Shown here piece after piece: positions 27,892-38,215 of a DNA stretch of 64,000 bases. A program made the translations under genes and the position numbers. This DNA comes from Glutamicibacter ardleyensis (GTDB taxonomy: Bacteria > Actinomycetota > Actinomycetes > Actinomycetales > Micrococcaceae). Positions within the stretch are counted from its first letter, which is position 1; each line of letters starts with the position of its first letter. The stretch is taken from contig NZ_BMKX01000002.1 of the NCBI RefSeq assembly GCF_014644555.1, positions 1 to 64,000 of the forward strand, given 5' to 3'. The notes beneath the pieces were generated by a model. It was not told the origin of the DNA and did no database searches. It saw nothing but the letters and a program-made list of their open reading frames with translations.

Positions 27892-28386
27892 ATGAGAACG
27901 TTGGTTTTGAACGCAGGATTTGAGCCACTGGCAGTGGTGACTTTTCGTAGAGCGCTTATTCTTGTGCTTACAGAAAAAGCAACGATCATCTTGCAAGACG
28001 ATGATTCACCGGTTCGAGGAACTGACAGGGAGTTACCCCGACCCACCGTGATCGTGTTAAAACGATATGTACGACGCCCCTACAGGAACATGATCCATGT
28101 GACCCGTAGGGGCGTTCTTCGTAGGGACCACTTTCGTTGTGCATACTGTGGGAAAACTGCCAATACAATCGACCACGTGATCCCGCGCAGTAGGGGAGGA
28201 CAGAACACCTGGGAAAACCTAGTAGCAGCGTGTCTGTCGTGCAATAGTCGCAAGGCAGACAAAATGCTCGCTCAGCTCGGTTGGCAATTGCTACTCACAC
28301 CACATCAGCCGCGCGTGGGCGGACACCTAGTCTCCGGGTTAGAACATATTGATGCTTCATGGAATCAATATCTTCATGCCAGCTAG
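27892..28386 (+). CDS. HNH endonuclease family protein
   Basis: A 164-residue protein of the widespread actinobacterial HNH family that starts MRTLVLNAGFEPLAVVTFRRAL. I use the ATG at 27892, nine nt after AAGGA, because the ATG at 27886 is too close to that site. The HNH/zinc domain (about 80-125) reads CAYCGKTANTIDHVIPRSRGG, then NLVAACLSCNSRKADK, with two Cys pairs and the catalytic His. These single-domain proteins are chromosomal and not clearly mobile; their role may be in DNA repair or processing. No intron or phage context is visible. Confidence 0.88.
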   Translation: MRTLVLNAGFEPLAVVTFRRALILVLTEKATIILQDDDSPVRGTDRELPRPTVIVLKRYVRRPYRNMIHVTRRGVLRRDHFRCAYCGKTANTIDHVIPRSRGGQNTWENLVAACLSCNSRKADKMLAQLGWQLLLTPHQPRVGGHLVSGLEHIDASWNQYLHAS

Positions 28387-28452
28387 GAAATATCTACACT
28401 CCGTGAGATGTTGAGACGTTAGTACTATCTGAACAATTCACGGAGGTAACTT

Positions 28453-30330
28453 GTGAGCATGGAAGGCGCGGCGTGGAGCACGCTGTGGCAGTTGTCTAAA
28501 AGTGAGCAGCGACGGGCTTATCGGCCCGATACCCCGGGACGCGTTTTTAGATTCGCGCTTAATTACAAAGCCAGGCTCATAGTCTTCGTGATTTTCTCCG
28601 TACTTTCTGCTGCGATAGCAGTGATCACTCCAGTACTCGCCGGACGAGTCGTGGACGCAATTGTGGGTCAGGGGAACTGGGCGACAATTCGCAATCTAGC
28701 CATTGCTATGGTGATAGTCGCAGTCTTGGACTCCATTTTTGCAATGTTAGTCCGCTGGCAATCATCAACCCTCGGCGAACAGATCATCTATGACCTTCGT
28801 ACGAAGGTGTTCGACCACGTACAAAAGATGCCGATCGCTTTCTTCGCACGGACAAGAACTGGTGCGCTGACATCACGACTTAATTCCGATGTAATCGGTG
28901 CGCAGGCCGCCTTCGCAGGAACACTGTCAGGGATCGTCTCCAACGCGGTGGCGCTGGTCTTGACCGCGATCGTAATGCTCACAACCTCTTGGCAAGTTAC
29001 GCTGCTGGCTTTGGTACTCTTCCCGATATTCTTGCTCCCGGCCCGACGTTTCGGTAAATCCTTGGCGGGTTTACGTAAGGAATCGGCGGATCTGAACGCC
29101 TCAATGAGCACACAGATGACCGAGCGCTTTTCGGCGCCCGGGGCGACGCTGATCAAACTTTATGGCCGTCCGCACGAGGAATCAACGCAGTTTGGTCTGC
29201 GCGCCGCACGTGTTCGCGATATCGGTATCAAGATGACCTTGCGGCAATTTGCGTTCGTAACGGTACTGGGATTCGTCGCGGCGCTGTCATTGGCTCTGGT
29301 CTACGGACTTGGTGGTTTTTATGCCCTGCGTGGAGACATGGCCGCCGGCGACGTGGTGGTGCTCGGAATGCTCATTATTCGGCTCTACACACCGCTCACA
29401 GGGCTTGCGAACGCGCGAGTGGAAATTACCAGCGCTTTGGTCAGCTTCGACCGTGTCTTCGAGGTACTGGATCTTGAACCGTTGATCAAGGATGCTCCAG
29501 ATGCGATCGCTTTACCCAGCGAACCGGTGGCAGTGAAATTTGATCGGGTGACGTTCGCGTATCCGAGTGCCGAGGAAGTATCCCTCGCATCGCTGGAGGA
29601 GACCGCGGTATTAGACGGACGTGGCGGTGAGGAAATTTTGCATGATATTTCCTTCGAGATTCAACCAGGGCAAACGGTGGCGCTTGTGGGTTCATCCGGT
29701 GCGGGTAAATCCACCATTGCGCAGCTGCTCGCTCGACTCTACGATGTGCGCGGGGGAGCTATTACCCTTAACGGGTATGATCTACGCCAGCTTAAGCTCG
29801 CATCTCTTTATCACGAGTTGGGAATGGTGACCCAAGACGGGCATCTGCTTCACGAGACGGTACGTTCAAACCTCCTGTTGGCCAACCCGGAAGCTGAGGA
29901 AGCGCAGCTCTGGGCAGCTTTGGAAGACGCGCAGTTAAGAACGCAGATCGAATCCTTACCGGATGGGCTGGAAACCGTGGTCGGAGAACGCGGGTACCGC
30001 CTTTCGGGCGGGGAGCGTCAACGTATGACTATCGCTCGTATGATTCTGGCCAATCCAGGGCTGGTGATACTGGACGAGGCCACTGCTGCCTTGGACTCAC
30101 GAAGTGAACTTGCAGTGCAACTGGCATTGAGCAGGGCTTTGGAAAACCGCACAGCGTTAGTGATTGCTCACCGCTTGTCCACTATCCGCCAGGCTGACCA
30201 AATCCTTGTGATTGATGGTGGGCGAATTGTCGAACGTGGCACTCATCTAAGTTTGCTAGGCGAAAACGGTGCCTACGCAAAGTTTTATCAGACGCAGTTC
30301 AGCTCTGATCACGGTGCGGAACCTCAGTAG
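28453..30330 (+). CDS. ABC exporter, fused permease and ATPase (MsbA/LmrA type)
   Basis: A 625-residue half-transporter that would act as a dimer to export lipids, drugs or peptides; the substrate is unknown. Six membrane helices lie in residues about 35-330 (for example VIFSVLSAAIAVITPVLAG). The ATPase domain follows: Walker A GSSGAGKST (about 416), Q-loop MVTQDGHLLHETV, signature LSGGERQRMTIARM, Walker B LVILDEATAALD and H-loop IAHRLS. A polar insert with SLASLEETAVLDGRGG lies just ahead of the ATPase core. The GTG start has GGAGGT 5-6 nt upstream. It follows the HNH gene after 66 bp. Confidence 0.92.
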   Translation: MSMEGAAWSTLWQLSKSEQRRAYRPDTPGRVFRFALNYKARLIVFVIFSVLSAAIAVITPVLAGRVVDAIVGQGNWATIRNLAIAMVIVAVLDSIFAMLVRWQSSTLGEQIIYDLRTKVFDHVQKMPIAFFARTRTGALTSRLNSDVIGAQAAFAGTLSGIVSNAVALVLTAIVMLTTSWQVTLLALVLFPIFLLPARRFGKSLAGLRKESADLNASMSTQMTERFSAPGATLIKLYGRPHEESTQFGLRAARVRDIGIKMTLRQFAFVTVLGFVAALSLALVYGLGGFYALRGDMAAGDVVVLGMLIIRLYTPLTGLANARVEITSALVSFDRVFEVLDLEPLIKDAPDAIALPSEPVAVKFDRVTFAYPSAEEVSLASLEETAVLDGRGGEEILHDISFEIQPGQTVALVGSSGAGKSTIAQLLARLYDVRGGAITLNGYDLRQLKLASLYHELGMVTQDGHLLHETVRSNLLLANPEAEEAQLWAALEDAQLRTQIESLPDGLETVVGERGYRLSGGERQRMTIARMILANPGLVILDEATAALDSRSELAVQLALSRALENRTALVIAHRLSTIRQADQILVIDGGRIVERGTHLSLLGENGAYAKFYQTQFSSDHGAEPQ

Positions 30331-30407
30331 AATCTCCCGGTCAAAGTGCCCGCGGAAACGATGCGAACTACGTTAGGCATATCATCACTTGGAAATCGTT
30401 GATGAAA

Positions 30408-30824
30408 CTAGGCACCCATGTCATTCGCGTTGGCCAACAAGGTAGGTAAAACGTGTTCTCTTAACAGTGGTGCAATGTCATTGCGTAATAGGGCATCCCG
30501 CGGATCAATCCACAAGAGCTCTTCGAGTTCGGCTAACGGTTCGGGTGAACCATTAAATCTTGCGGCGAATAAATAAGCTTGGATTGACGTATCTTCTTCA
30601 TTCGCCGCAGGACCACTCCATTCTCCATATGGTTCGAGGTCCTTTGCTTCAAAATCCACGCCTAATTCTTCGGAGACTTCGCGCATTACGGCCTCTATAG
30701 GTGTTTCTCCGGGTTCAGGTTTCCCGCCAGGCTGCATAAATTTTGTTGTTCCGCGCTTGCGAACCAGGAGTATTTGTCCTTGGTCGTTGATTAAACACGC
30801 TGCAGAAATAGTTAAAGTTTTCAT
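30408..30824 (-). CDS. Nudix hydrolase
   Basis: A 138-residue pyrophosphohydrolase with the Nudix box GGKPEPGETPIEAVMREVSEELGV split over about residues 35-58 (GX5EX7REUXEEXGU pattern complete). The substrate is probably a nucleotide or dinucleotide diphosphate. The first conserved residues, KTLTISAACLI, point to the ATG at 30824 (or the adjacent ATG at 30827) rather than the more distal frame start. There is no ribosome-binding site, but GATATT lies 8 nt ahead, with TTGGTC 16 nt further up, so the mRNA may be leaderless. Confidence 0.88.
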   Translation of the reverse strand: MKTLTISAACLINDQGQILLVRKRGTTKFMQPGGKPEPGETPIEAVMREVSEELGVDFEAKDLEPYGEWSGPAANEEDTSIQAYLFAARFNGSPEPLAELEELLWIDPRDALLRNDIAPLLREHVLPTLLANANDMGA

Positions 30825-31012
30825 CATCAAAACACAATATCGCGTGTGAAAACGTATGACCAATGGTAACGTGCATTAATGGATCTCCAACGTTTTTAGT
30901 TGAGAGGCACTACGATTCGACAACTCGCAGTTTCGAATCATGTGTCGGAATCTTGGCAGTACGTTGGAATGGAGAGATCGATCCATCAACTTTATAGATC
31001 TATGGAGCATTA

Positions 31013-32242
31013 ATGCGACGGGGTACAAACTTAGGCCGCCTAGGCGATTTTAATCAGGCGGTAATTCTAGAGTCCATCCGACGAGCCCCAGACGGCATCA
31101 GCCGTGTGGAGCTTGCAGGTTCGACTGGACTTTCACCACAGACAATCTCAAACGTAGTACGTCGTCTGCTTGACGACGGCATCGTTCGCGAAGATCGCAC
31201 CATCGTTTCCGGACCGGGTAAGCCACGTACCGTTCTTGAACTAGAGGGAAACCGCCTAGTTTCTATCGGTATTCACCTTGACCCTAGCGTTCTGACCTTT
31301 GTCGCGATGAACCTGCGCGGTGAAGTCCTGCGCGAGCGCAGTATCGATCTACCAAACCTTGAGGTAGCTACCGAGACCATCCAGCTGATGGCTGACACGG
31401 TCAAGGAAATGATCGCCGAGATTCGCATACCTAAAAAGCACATCGTTGGTGTGGGTATCGCCGTGCCAGGGCCGGTCAACGTTGAAGACGGCGTGGTACT
31501 AAACCCACCACTACTGGACGGTTGGGCAGACGTTGAGCTGGTAACTCCGTTGCGTAAGCTGTTGCGCCTACAGGTCATCATTGAGAAAGACACCATAGCT
31601 TCCGCTGTCGGCGAGCTATGGCAGTCCAAGGAAGAGAAGTCCGATGACTTCGTCTTCGTCTACTGCGGGCATGGATTCGGTGCAGGCATTGTCATCGATG
31701 GCGAAGTCCACCACGGATCAAGCAATAACGCTGGCGAAATTGGGCACTTCTCCACCGGGCAGAAGTCGGTTTCCTGCGAAGAATGCGGTGCAGATGATTG
31801 CTTGGCCGCAGGCACCTCATACGAGTTCATGGCCGCACAGGCCAAGGAGCGCGGCCTGGAATTGCCTTCGTACGAGATCATGGGCCCAGAGCAGCGCTCA
31901 GAGGGCCTGAACCGACTCACCGAACTTGCTCTGGAAGGCAACACTGTTGCCAAGGAACTTATCGTAGAGTCAATGGTTCGCGTTGGTGAAGTTGCCGGTC
32001 AACTAGCAAACGCCTTAGACGTAAGCGAAGTTGTTTTTGGCGGCCCACAGTGGGACAAGGTGCGCGAGCTAGTCTCCGACGACGTTGATGCGGCCGTAAA
32101 GCGTCGCTTTGGCCTACGCGGAGTGCACGAGCTTGGTACTCGAAGCTCAACTCTTGGCTCGCAAGTCGGCGCCATTGGTGGCGCATGCGTAGTCATGGAT
32201 GCCTCACTTTCACCGAAGGCCACCGCGTTACTATTGCGCTAG
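31013..32242 (+). CDS. ROK-family transcriptional repressor
   Basis: A 409-residue protein with an N-terminal winged helix-turn-helix (about 15-75, GISRVELAGSTGLSPQTISN) and a ROK sugar-kinase-like domain (about 80-400), the architecture of NagC/XylR/Mlc repressors. The ROK zinc region reads CEECGADDCLAAG, a variant of the usual CxCGxxGCxE. A phosphate-binding-like AVPGPVN lies near residue 150. The inducing sugar is unknown. ATG has GGAG six nt upstream. A 21-bp perfect terminator follows. No transporter or sugar-catabolic gene is adjacent, so the target is not evident. Confidence 0.9.
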   Translation: MRRGTNLGRLGDFNQAVILESIRRAPDGISRVELAGSTGLSPQTISNVVRRLLDDGIVREDRTIVSGPGKPRTVLELEGNRLVSIGIHLDPSVLTFVAMNLRGEVLRERSIDLPNLEVATETIQLMADTVKEMIAEIRIPKKHIVGVGIAVPGPVNVEDGVVLNPPLLDGWADVELVTPLRKLLRLQVIIEKDTIASAVGELWQSKEEKSDDFVFVYCGHGFGAGIVIDGEVHHGSSNNAGEIGHFSTGQKSVSCEECGADDCLAAGTSYEFMAAQAKERGLELPSYEIMGPEQRSEGLNRLTELALEGNTVAKELIVESMVRVGEVAGQLANALDVSEVVFGGPQWDKVRELVSDDVDAAVKRRFGLRGVHELGTRSSTLGSQVGAIGGACVVMDASLSPKATALLLR

Positions 32243-32258
32243 GCATTTCCGCAAGACT

Positions 32259-32307
32259 AAAGACCGTGGTTCCCTTCCTCCGAGGAAGGGAACCACGGTC
32301 TTTTTAG
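32259..32307 (+). terminator. Rho-independent terminator after the ROK repressor
   Basis: Perfect 21-base arms (32259-32279, 32283-32303) around the 3-nt loop CCG; the right arm ends in the TTTTT run. Confidence 0.93.
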
Positions 32308-32482
32308 ATAAAGGCAAGCTTCTGGCTAATGACTTGCTAACCAGTCAGAAAATCGCCAAAAACTGTCATGTTCGACAGACGATGCGAAGAGGCGGCACTC
32401 AGAATTCGTTTGAGACACCATCGCCGAGAAAAAGAAAACCGACGACTGCCCACTACGGTTGGGGAAGCCTCGGTATTCTATG

Positions 32483-32559
32483 TGGTGCCCCTGAGCGGAA
32501 TTGAACCGCTGGCCTACCCTTTAGGAGAGGGTCGCTCTATCCAACTGAGCTACAGAGGC
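32483..32559 (-). tRNA. tRNA-Arg (anticodon CCT)
   Basis: Read leftwards, acceptor GCCTCTG/CAGGGGC, D-arm GCTCAGTTGG, anticodon stem ACCCT/AGGGT around CTCCTAA, and T-arm GGTTCAATTCC give a complete cloverleaf. The anticodon CCT reads AGG arginine codons. The discriminator A and an encoded CCA are included. Confidence 0.97.
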
Positions 32560-32615
32560 GAAGGCGCTAAGCGCCACATCAACACTATCCTACAAGGAAG
32601 TTGATGATGAATTTT

Positions 32616-33257
32616 TCATGATTCTTGGTTACGAACCTCGGCCATTTTATTAATCAGCGCCTTATTAGCCCGGCGAGCTCCGAGGCCAATGATCAGCGCA
32701 GCGGTAATAAATAGTGTTACCCATCGAATGGTGGTCAGTACCGAAGCCAGGGCAACCGTCCCTTCGTTGAGATCCGCTCCAAAGAGCGAGTCAATGGCGA
32801 AATTCTCCCAAAGATCGGTGACAGCGAAGAGCAGTGGTGCGGCCCAGGCAAGCCAGCGCATCTGGCGATTCGGGATCCAGCGAATAAAAATTAGCATGGA
32901 AAACAAAGCGGTCAACAGGGGGAATAGCAGCCCAGCAGTCTTGTGCAGGTAGTTCAATTGACCGGTGGCATCTGCATCCATGGCCCCACGTAGTGCCTCA
33001 ACGTCAGCGACTGTATAGCCAAAGACGCGTTGGTCAGGCATGGTGAGTCCATTGCTGAGGTCGGTCATCTGGTGCATTACCAGCAAGTGATAGTAGACAA
33101 AGAGGAAAGCACAGGTGACTAGACCCGCCGTGATGAGCAACATTGGGTTTGATGAGGATTCGCGTTTCTGCGCAGCCGCTTGCATTCCCTTGACCTGATG
33201 GTCCTGGAACTGTGAAGGCTTACGATACTCTTTACTCTTCTTAACGTTCTTTGCCAT
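32616..33257 (-). CDS. Multi-pass membrane protein, unknown function
   Basis: About 213 residues from the ATG at 33257 (MAKNVKKSKEYRKPSQ); the frame also offers ATG at 33266, and neither has a clear ribosome-binding site. A basic cytoplasmic N-terminus (about 1-35) is followed by four hydrophobic segments, near residues 38-58, 110-128, 138-155 and 175-195. WENFAIDSL lies after the third. I do not recognise the family. It is transcribed divergently from pcrA with 63 bp between the starts, and a tRNA-Arg lies downstream on the same strand. Confidence 0.72.
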   Translation of the reverse strand: MAKNVKKSKEYRKPSQFQDHQVKGMQAAAQKRESSSNPMLLITAGLVTCAFLFVYYHLLVMHQMTDLSNGLTMPDQRVFGYTVADVEALRGAMDADATGQLNYLHKTAGLLFPLLTALFSMLIFIRWIPNRQMRWLAWAAPLLFAVTDLWENFAIDSLFGADLNEGTVALASVLTTIRWVTLFITAALIIGLGARRANKALINKMAEVRNQES

Positions 33258-33320
33258 ACCTTCCATTATGCCGGGTAGTTCAATGAAACCGTCGTTGAGC
33301 CCACGTAGACTGACTACACC

Positions 33321-35696
33321 ATGGATTTCCTTAACGATGACTTCGCCGCGGAGCCGGCACAGCGCACCATACCAACTCCAGAAGAACTGTTGGTGGGGAT
33401 GAACGAACAGCAAGATCAAGCGGTTCGTTATCACGGTGGACCGCTTCTAATCATTGCCGGTGCGGGTTCTGGAAAGACTCGCGTACTCACTCATCGCATT
33501 GCCTACTTGCTTGCTACCGGCCGGGCTCGGCCGCACGAAATTCTAGCCATCACCTTCACGAATAAAGCAGCCGCAGAAATGCGTGATCGAGCCGCTGAAT
33601 TGATTGGTGAGACGCAAGCAAAGAAAATGTGGATTTCGACCTTTCACTCCTCCTGTGTACGCATCTTGCGCCGGGAAGCGGCGACTATTGGTCTGAAGTC
33701 GAACTTCTCGATCTACGATTCTGCGGACTCACTGAGGCTTATCACATTAATAGCCAAGGGTCTAGATATCGACCCCAAACGATTTGCCCCAAAGGCTATC
33801 GCGCATAAGATTTCTTCACTCAAAAATGAACTGATTGATGAAGAAGATTATTCCTCCACGATTAATACCCATGACCCGTTCGCCCTGGCCGTGGCCGAGG
33901 TTTACCGAGGCTATACTCGCCGGTTGCGTGCCGCGAATGCCATGGACTTCGACGACCTGATCGGCCAGGTTGTGTACATGTTCCGGGCGTTCCCCGCCGT
34001 GGCGGATAACTACCGTCGCCGTTTTCGCCATGTCTTAATCGATGAGTATCAGGATACAAACCACGCGCAGTACTCGCTGGTGCGTGAGCTCACCGGCCCA
34101 GATGGATTAACCACCCCCGGGGAGCTCACCGTGGTTGGCGACTCCGACCAGTCAATTTATGCTTTCCGCGGGGCGGACATCCGCAATATTGTGGAATTCG
34201 AAAAAGACTATGCGGACGCCGCAACGATCAAACTCGAACAGAACTACCGTTCGACGCAGAACATCCTCTCTGCAGCCAATGAGGTTATCAAGCGCAACCC
34301 TGAACGCAACGACAAACGTCTATGGACCGCCAGTGGAGATGGCGAGCCCATCATTGGGTACGTCGGCGAATCCGAAGGTGATGAAGCCCGTTGGATTGCT
34401 GAAGAAATTCTGCGACTCAACGATGAGGAAAGCGTGCGCCCCGGCGATGTCGCTATCTTCTACCGGACCAACGCTCAATCGCGTGCATTGGAAGAACAAT
34501 TAATGCGCGTGGACCTAAAATACCGGGTCGTGGGAGGAACCCGATTCTACGACCGTAAGGAAATTAAAGACGCACTGTCCTATCTCCGTGCGCTAGTTAA
34601 TCCGGAAGATGACATAAACGTCCGCCGAATTCTCAATGAGCCCAAGCGCGGTATTGGTGACCGAGCTGAAGGTGCCGTGGCAGCACTTGCTGAACGGGAT
34701 CGAATTTCGTTCATGGATGCCTTGCGACGCTCGGATGAAGCCCCGGGGCTAGGTACTCGCGGCATAAAAATGACAGCGGCCTTCGTGTCATTGATGGATG
34801 ACCTCAAGGTCGTAGCTGAAGGTTCCAGTCCTGCCGAGGCGCTCGAAGCTGTCTTGGAACAGACCGGTTATCTAGAGATACTTCGCACGTCCAATGACCC
34901 TCAGGATGAATCACGGGTGGAGAACCTCGCGGAGCTGGTCGCGGTAGTTCGAGACTATGTCAAAGATGAACCAGAAGGTGGACTAGAAGGGTTTTTGGAA
35001 CGTGTGGCATTGGTAGCCGACGCTGACCAGATCCCTGAAGCTCCCGCAGATGACGAGGGTGCCGCAATGGCTGCTCGCGAAGGTGTGGTCACCTTGATGA
35101 CCTTGCATACTGCTAAGGGTCTAGAATTTCCTGTGGTCTTCTTGACCGGTATGGAACACGGTGTTTTTCCGCATCAGCGGTCCATGACCGATGCCAAAGA
35201 ACTGGCTGAAGAGCGTCGATTGGCCTATGTAGGTTTAACTCGTGCCAGAGAACGGTTGTACCTCACTCGGGCTGAACAGCGTAGCCTCTGGGGACAATCG
35301 CAGTACAACCCTGCAAGCCAGTTCCTCGACGAAATTCCGTCCCACTTACTTGAGTGGAAACGTGAAGGGTCAATGTCTTCCGGGTGGGGATCGGGTAGCG
35401 GAACGGTGAATTTCGCCACCAGTCGATATGATCGTGGATCACATTGGGCAGCCGGTACCTCGTCCAATGCAATCTCACGGGGGCATAACGCCGCACCCGT
35501 TGCGAAACAGCGTGTACAGCAAAACAAAGAGATTGTGGTTCCAAAGGTTGGACAAAACGTAAAACATTCAGGCTTTGGCTTGGGAGTTGTCATTGCTATA
35601 GAAGGAGCCGGAGATAAGACGGTTGCAAAAGTGCAATTTGTGGATTCTGAAAAACGGCTCTTACTGCGCTATGCGCCATTGGAAATCGTCGAATAA
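33321..35696 (+). CDS. pcrA: ATP-dependent DNA helicase PcrA/UvrD1
   Basis: A superfamily-1A 3'-5' helicase of 791 residues used in nucleotide-excision repair and in clearing replication obstacles. Motifs: Q-motif MNEQQDQAV, Walker A AGAGSGKTRVL (about 47), motif Ia ITFTNKAAAEMRDR, Walker B VLIDEYQDTN, motif III GDSDQSIYAFRGA, motif IV LEQNYRST, motif V VTLMTLHTAKGLEF and motif VI YVGLTRAR. A C-terminal Tudor-like domain (about 730-791, GQNVKHSGFGLGVV) suits RNA-polymerase contact, known for PcrA. The ATG start gives the standard short acidic N-terminus. Confidence 0.97.
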   Translation: MDFLNDDFAAEPAQRTIPTPEELLVGMNEQQDQAVRYHGGPLLIIAGAGSGKTRVLTHRIAYLLATGRARPHEILAITFTNKAAAEMRDRAAELIGETQAKKMWISTFHSSCVRILRREAATIGLKSNFSIYDSADSLRLITLIAKGLDIDPKRFAPKAIAHKISSLKNELIDEEDYSSTINTHDPFALAVAEVYRGYTRRLRAANAMDFDDLIGQVVYMFRAFPAVADNYRRRFRHVLIDEYQDTNHAQYSLVRELTGPDGLTTPGELTVVGDSDQSIYAFRGADIRNIVEFEKDYADAATIKLEQNYRSTQNILSAANEVIKRNPERNDKRLWTASGDGEPIIGYVGESEGDEARWIAEEILRLNDEESVRPGDVAIFYRTNAQSRALEEQLMRVDLKYRVVGGTRFYDRKEIKDALSYLRALVNPEDDINVRRILNEPKRGIGDRAEGAVAALAERDRISFMDALRRSDEAPGLGTRGIKMTAAFVSLMDDLKVVAEGSSPAEALEAVLEQTGYLEILRTSNDPQDESRVENLAELVAVVRDYVKDEPEGGLEGFLERVALVADADQIPEAPADDEGAAMAAREGVVTLMTLHTAKGLEFPVVFLTGMEHGVFPHQRSMTDAKELAEERRLAYVGLTRARERLYLTRAEQRSLWGQSQYNPASQFLDEIPSHLLEWKREGSMSSGWGSGSGTVNFATSRYDRGSHWAAGTSSNAISRGHNAAPVAKQRVQQNKEIVVPKVGQNVKHSGFGLGVVIAIEGAGDKTVAKVQFVDSEKRLLLRYAPLEIVE

Positions 35697-35934
35697 TCGC
35701 GAATTCTTTAGGGTAAGCAATGCAGTTTTCGCTTCCGTGGAAACTTCATGGAAAGTTCTCTACATGCTGTAAAAGTGGGAAGTTTGCAAAACTAGGGATA
35801 GTCTGAGAAGTGCGCACGGCTACGGCGCCGTATGACTGCCGATAGTTGCGGTGCGCTCTCTAAGGCATGGCATAGGTTTCGATCTATGGCCATGTCGCGA
35901 GTCAGCATGAACTTCGAACGAAGGACACAAACCC

Positions 35935-37107
35935 GTGGACCTGTATGAGTACCAGGCGCGCGATCTATTCGAGGCACACGGCGTTCCCGTGCTTGCCGGC
36001 ATCGTCGCTTACACCCCGGAAGAAGCTAAAGCCGCAGCTGAGAAGATTGGCGGCGTAGTTGTAGTTAAGGCACAGGTCAAGGTTGGCGGCCGCGGTAAGG
36101 CTGGCGGCGTCAAAGTTGCCAAGACCGCAGACGAAGCTTTCGAGCACGCTACCAACATTCTCGGTATGGACATCAAGGGCCACACCGTTAATAAGGTCAT
36201 GATCGCTCAGGGCGCCGACATTGCTGAGGAGTTCTACTTCTCGGTACTGCTGGACCGTGCAAACCGAAACTACCTGGCCATGTGCTCGGTAGAAGGTGGC
36301 ATGGAGATCGAGGTGCTCGCTGTCGAGCGCCCCGACGCTTTGGCTAAGGTCGCCGTTGACCCGTTGGTCGGCATCGATGCAGCTAAGGCTGCGGAGATTG
36401 TCGCTGAAGCTAACTTCCCTGAAGAACTGCGCGCTAAGGTCGCAGATACCATCCAGAAGCTCTGGGTTGTATTCAAGGAAGAAGACGCCACTCTCGTTGA
36501 GGTCAACCCACTGGTGAAGACCGGTGCCGGTGACATTGTTGCCCTTGATGGCAAGGTGTCCCTGGATGAGAACGCCTCCGAGGTTCGTCACCCAGATCAC
36601 GAAGCTCTGGAAGACAAAGAAGCGGCTGATCCACTGGAAGCCAAGGCTGCAGCAGCAGGCCTAAACTACGTCAAGTTGGACGGTGAAGTAGGCATCATCG
36701 GTAACGGTGCTGGCCTAGTTATGTCGACCCTTGACGTTGTTGCCTACGCTGGCGAGAACCACGGTTCGGTCAAGCCTGCTAACTTCTTGGACATCGGTGG
36801 TGGAGCATCAGCTGAGGTCATGGCTAACGGCCTTGACGTCATCCTGAACGACCCACAGGTCAAGTCGGTCTTCGTTAACGTCTTCGGTGGCATTACCGCT
36901 TGTGACGCTGTCGCAAACGGCATCGTCGGCGCGCTGAACACCTTGGGTGACGCAGCGAACAAGCCACTGGTTGTCCGTCTGGACGGCAACAACGTTGAAG
37001 AGGGTCGCGCCATCTTGGCCGAAGCCAACCACCCATTGGTGACCCTGGCAGCAACCATGGATGAGGGCGCCGATAAGGCTGCCGAGCTCGCCAACGCAGC
37101 GAAGTAA
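35935..37107 (+). CDS. sucC: Succinyl-CoA ligase, beta subunit
   Basis: The beta subunit of the TCA-cycle enzyme that makes ATP or GTP from succinyl-CoA. The 390-residue protein begins with the family's [19 protein letters not shown], has an ATP-grasp domain (about 5-235, [16 protein letters not shown] nucleotide-binding segment; EVNPLV) and a CoA-ligase domain with LDIGGGAS and [10 protein letters not shown]. The GTG start has AAGGA about 9 nt upstream. Codon usage is strongly biased, as in highly expressed genes. It lies 16 bp before sucD in the same operon. Confidence 0.98.
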   Translation: MDLYEYQARDLFEAHGVPVLAGIVAYTPEEAKAAAEKIGGVVVVKAQVKVGGRGKAGGVKVAKTADEAFEHATNILGMDIKGHTVNKVMIAQGADIAEEFYFSVLLDRANRNYLAMCSVEGGMEIEVLAVERPDALAKVAVDPLVGIDAAKAAEIVAEANFPEELRAKVADTIQKLWVVFKEEDATLVEVNPLVKTGAGDIVALDGKVSLDENASEVRHPDHEALEDKEAADPLEAKAAAAGLNYVKLDGEVGIIGNGAGLVMSTLDVVAYAGENHGSVKPANFLDIGGGASAEVMANGLDVILNDPQVKSVFVNVFGGITACDAVANGIVGALNTLGDAANKPLVVRLDGNNVEEGRAILAEANHPLVTLAATMDEGADKAAELANAAK

Positions 37108-37123
37108 GAGGGATAAGCGAACA

Positions 37124-38026
37124 ATGAGCATTTACCTGAACAAGGACTCTAAGGTCATCGTCCAGGGCATCACCGGCGGCGAAGGCACCAAGCACACCGC
37201 CCTGATGCTCAAGGCTGGCACCAACATTGTCGGCGGCGTGAACGCCCGCAAGGCTGGCACCACCGTCACCCACGGTGACCAGGACATCAAGGTGTACGGC
37301 ACCGTGGCTGAGGCCAAGGCTGAAACCGGCGCAGACGTATCGATCGTCTTCGTGCCACCTAAGTTCACCAAGGACGCTGTAGTTGAGGCTATCGAGGCTG
37401 AAGTTGGCCTCGTTGTTGTCATCACCGAAGGTGTTCCAGTACAGGACTCCGCTGAGTTCTGGGCACTGGCACAGTCGAAGGTTGACGCCGACGGTAACCA
37501 GATCACCCGCATCATCGGTCCTAACTGCCCAGGTATCATCACCCCAGGTGAAGCGTTGGTCGGCATTACCCCGAACAACATCACCCAGAAGGGCCCAATC
37601 GGCTTGGTTTCCAAGTCTGGTACCCTGACTTACCAGATGATGTACGAACTGCGCGATCTGGGCTTCTCGACCGCAATTGGTATCGGCGGTGACCCAGTGA
37701 TCGGCACCACCCATATCGATGCACTGGCAGCTTTCGAAGCCGATCCAGAGACCAAGGCCATCGTCATGATCGGTGAAATCGGTGGTGACGCTGAAGAGCG
37801 CGCAGCTGATTACATCAAGGCTAACGTCACGAAGCCAGTTGTTGGCTACGTCGCTGGCTTCACCGCTCCAGAAGGTAAGACCATGGGCCACGCAGGCGCC
37901 ATCGTCTCCGGCTCGGCCGGTACCGCTCAGGCTAAGAAGGAAGCTTTGGAAGCTGCAGGCGTGAAGGTGGGCAAGACTCCTTCGGAGACCGCTCGCTTGC
38001 TGCGCGAAGTTTTCGCTGCTCTCTAA
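37124..38026 (+). CDS. sucD: Succinyl-CoA ligase, alpha subunit
   Basis: The CoA-binding and phospho-histidine-carrying partner of SucC, 300 residues. The ATG at 37124 ([15 protein letters not shown]) is used, since the upstream in-frame codons overlap sucC. Features: [13 protein letters not shown] near residue 14 (CoA-binding), [24 protein letters not shown], and the active-site His in [11 protein letters not shown] near residue 248. The C-terminus ends [11 protein letters not shown] terminator follows 16 bp after the stop. Confidence 0.98.
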   Translation: MSIYLNKDSKVIVQGITGGEGTKHTALMLKAGTNIVGGVNARKAGTTVTHGDQDIKVYGTVAEAKAETGADVSIVFVPPKFTKDAVVEAIEAEVGLVVVITEGVPVQDSAEFWALAQSKVDADGNQITRIIGPNCPGIITPGEALVGITPNNITQKGPIGLVSKSGTLTYQMMYELRDLGFSTAIGIGGDPVIGTTHIDALAAFEADPETKAIVMIGEIGGDAEERAADYIKANVTKPVVGYVAGFTAPEGKTMGHAGAIVSGSAGTAQAKKEALEAAGVKVGKTPSETARLLREVFAAL

Positions 38027-38041
38027 GCTGAAGCTAAGTTG

Positions 38042-38087
38042 AGGGCCTGACTGCAGATCGGTAACGATCCGCAGTCAGGCCCTTTCC
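38042..38087 (+). terminator. Terminator after sucCD
   Basis: AGGGCCTGACTGC-A-GATCG pairs with CGATC-C-GCAGTCAGGCCCT around GTAA, with one internal mismatch, followed by TTTCC. Confidence 0.88.
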
Positions 38088-38157
38088 GTATTCTGTGAAG
38101 ATTCTATCGGGTTCGTAGTGCTACGGGAGCCGACCGTAATAGACAGAGTACAAAGCA

Positions 38158-38193
38158 ACGGCCACCGTCCCAGATCTCTGGGACGGTGGCCGT
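38158..38193 (-). terminator. Terminator of the MHS transporter gene
   Basis: Perfect 15-base arms (ACGGCCACCGTCCCA and complement) around a 6-nt loop lie 22 bp beyond the transporter's stop codon. In the leftward direction TGCTTTG follows. Confidence 0.82.
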
Positions 38194-38215
38194 TGGTCAA
38201 TCAAAAACCAGTGGG

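Noticed and set aside
30825-30863. N-terminal extension of the Nudix protein
   Set aside because: The conserved sequence starts at KTLTISAACLI, and the promoter-like bases lie inside the extension.
36893-37891. 332-codon leftward frame across the sucC/sucD junction
   Set aside because: Antisense shadow caused by strong codon bias in sucCD; no recognisable domain.
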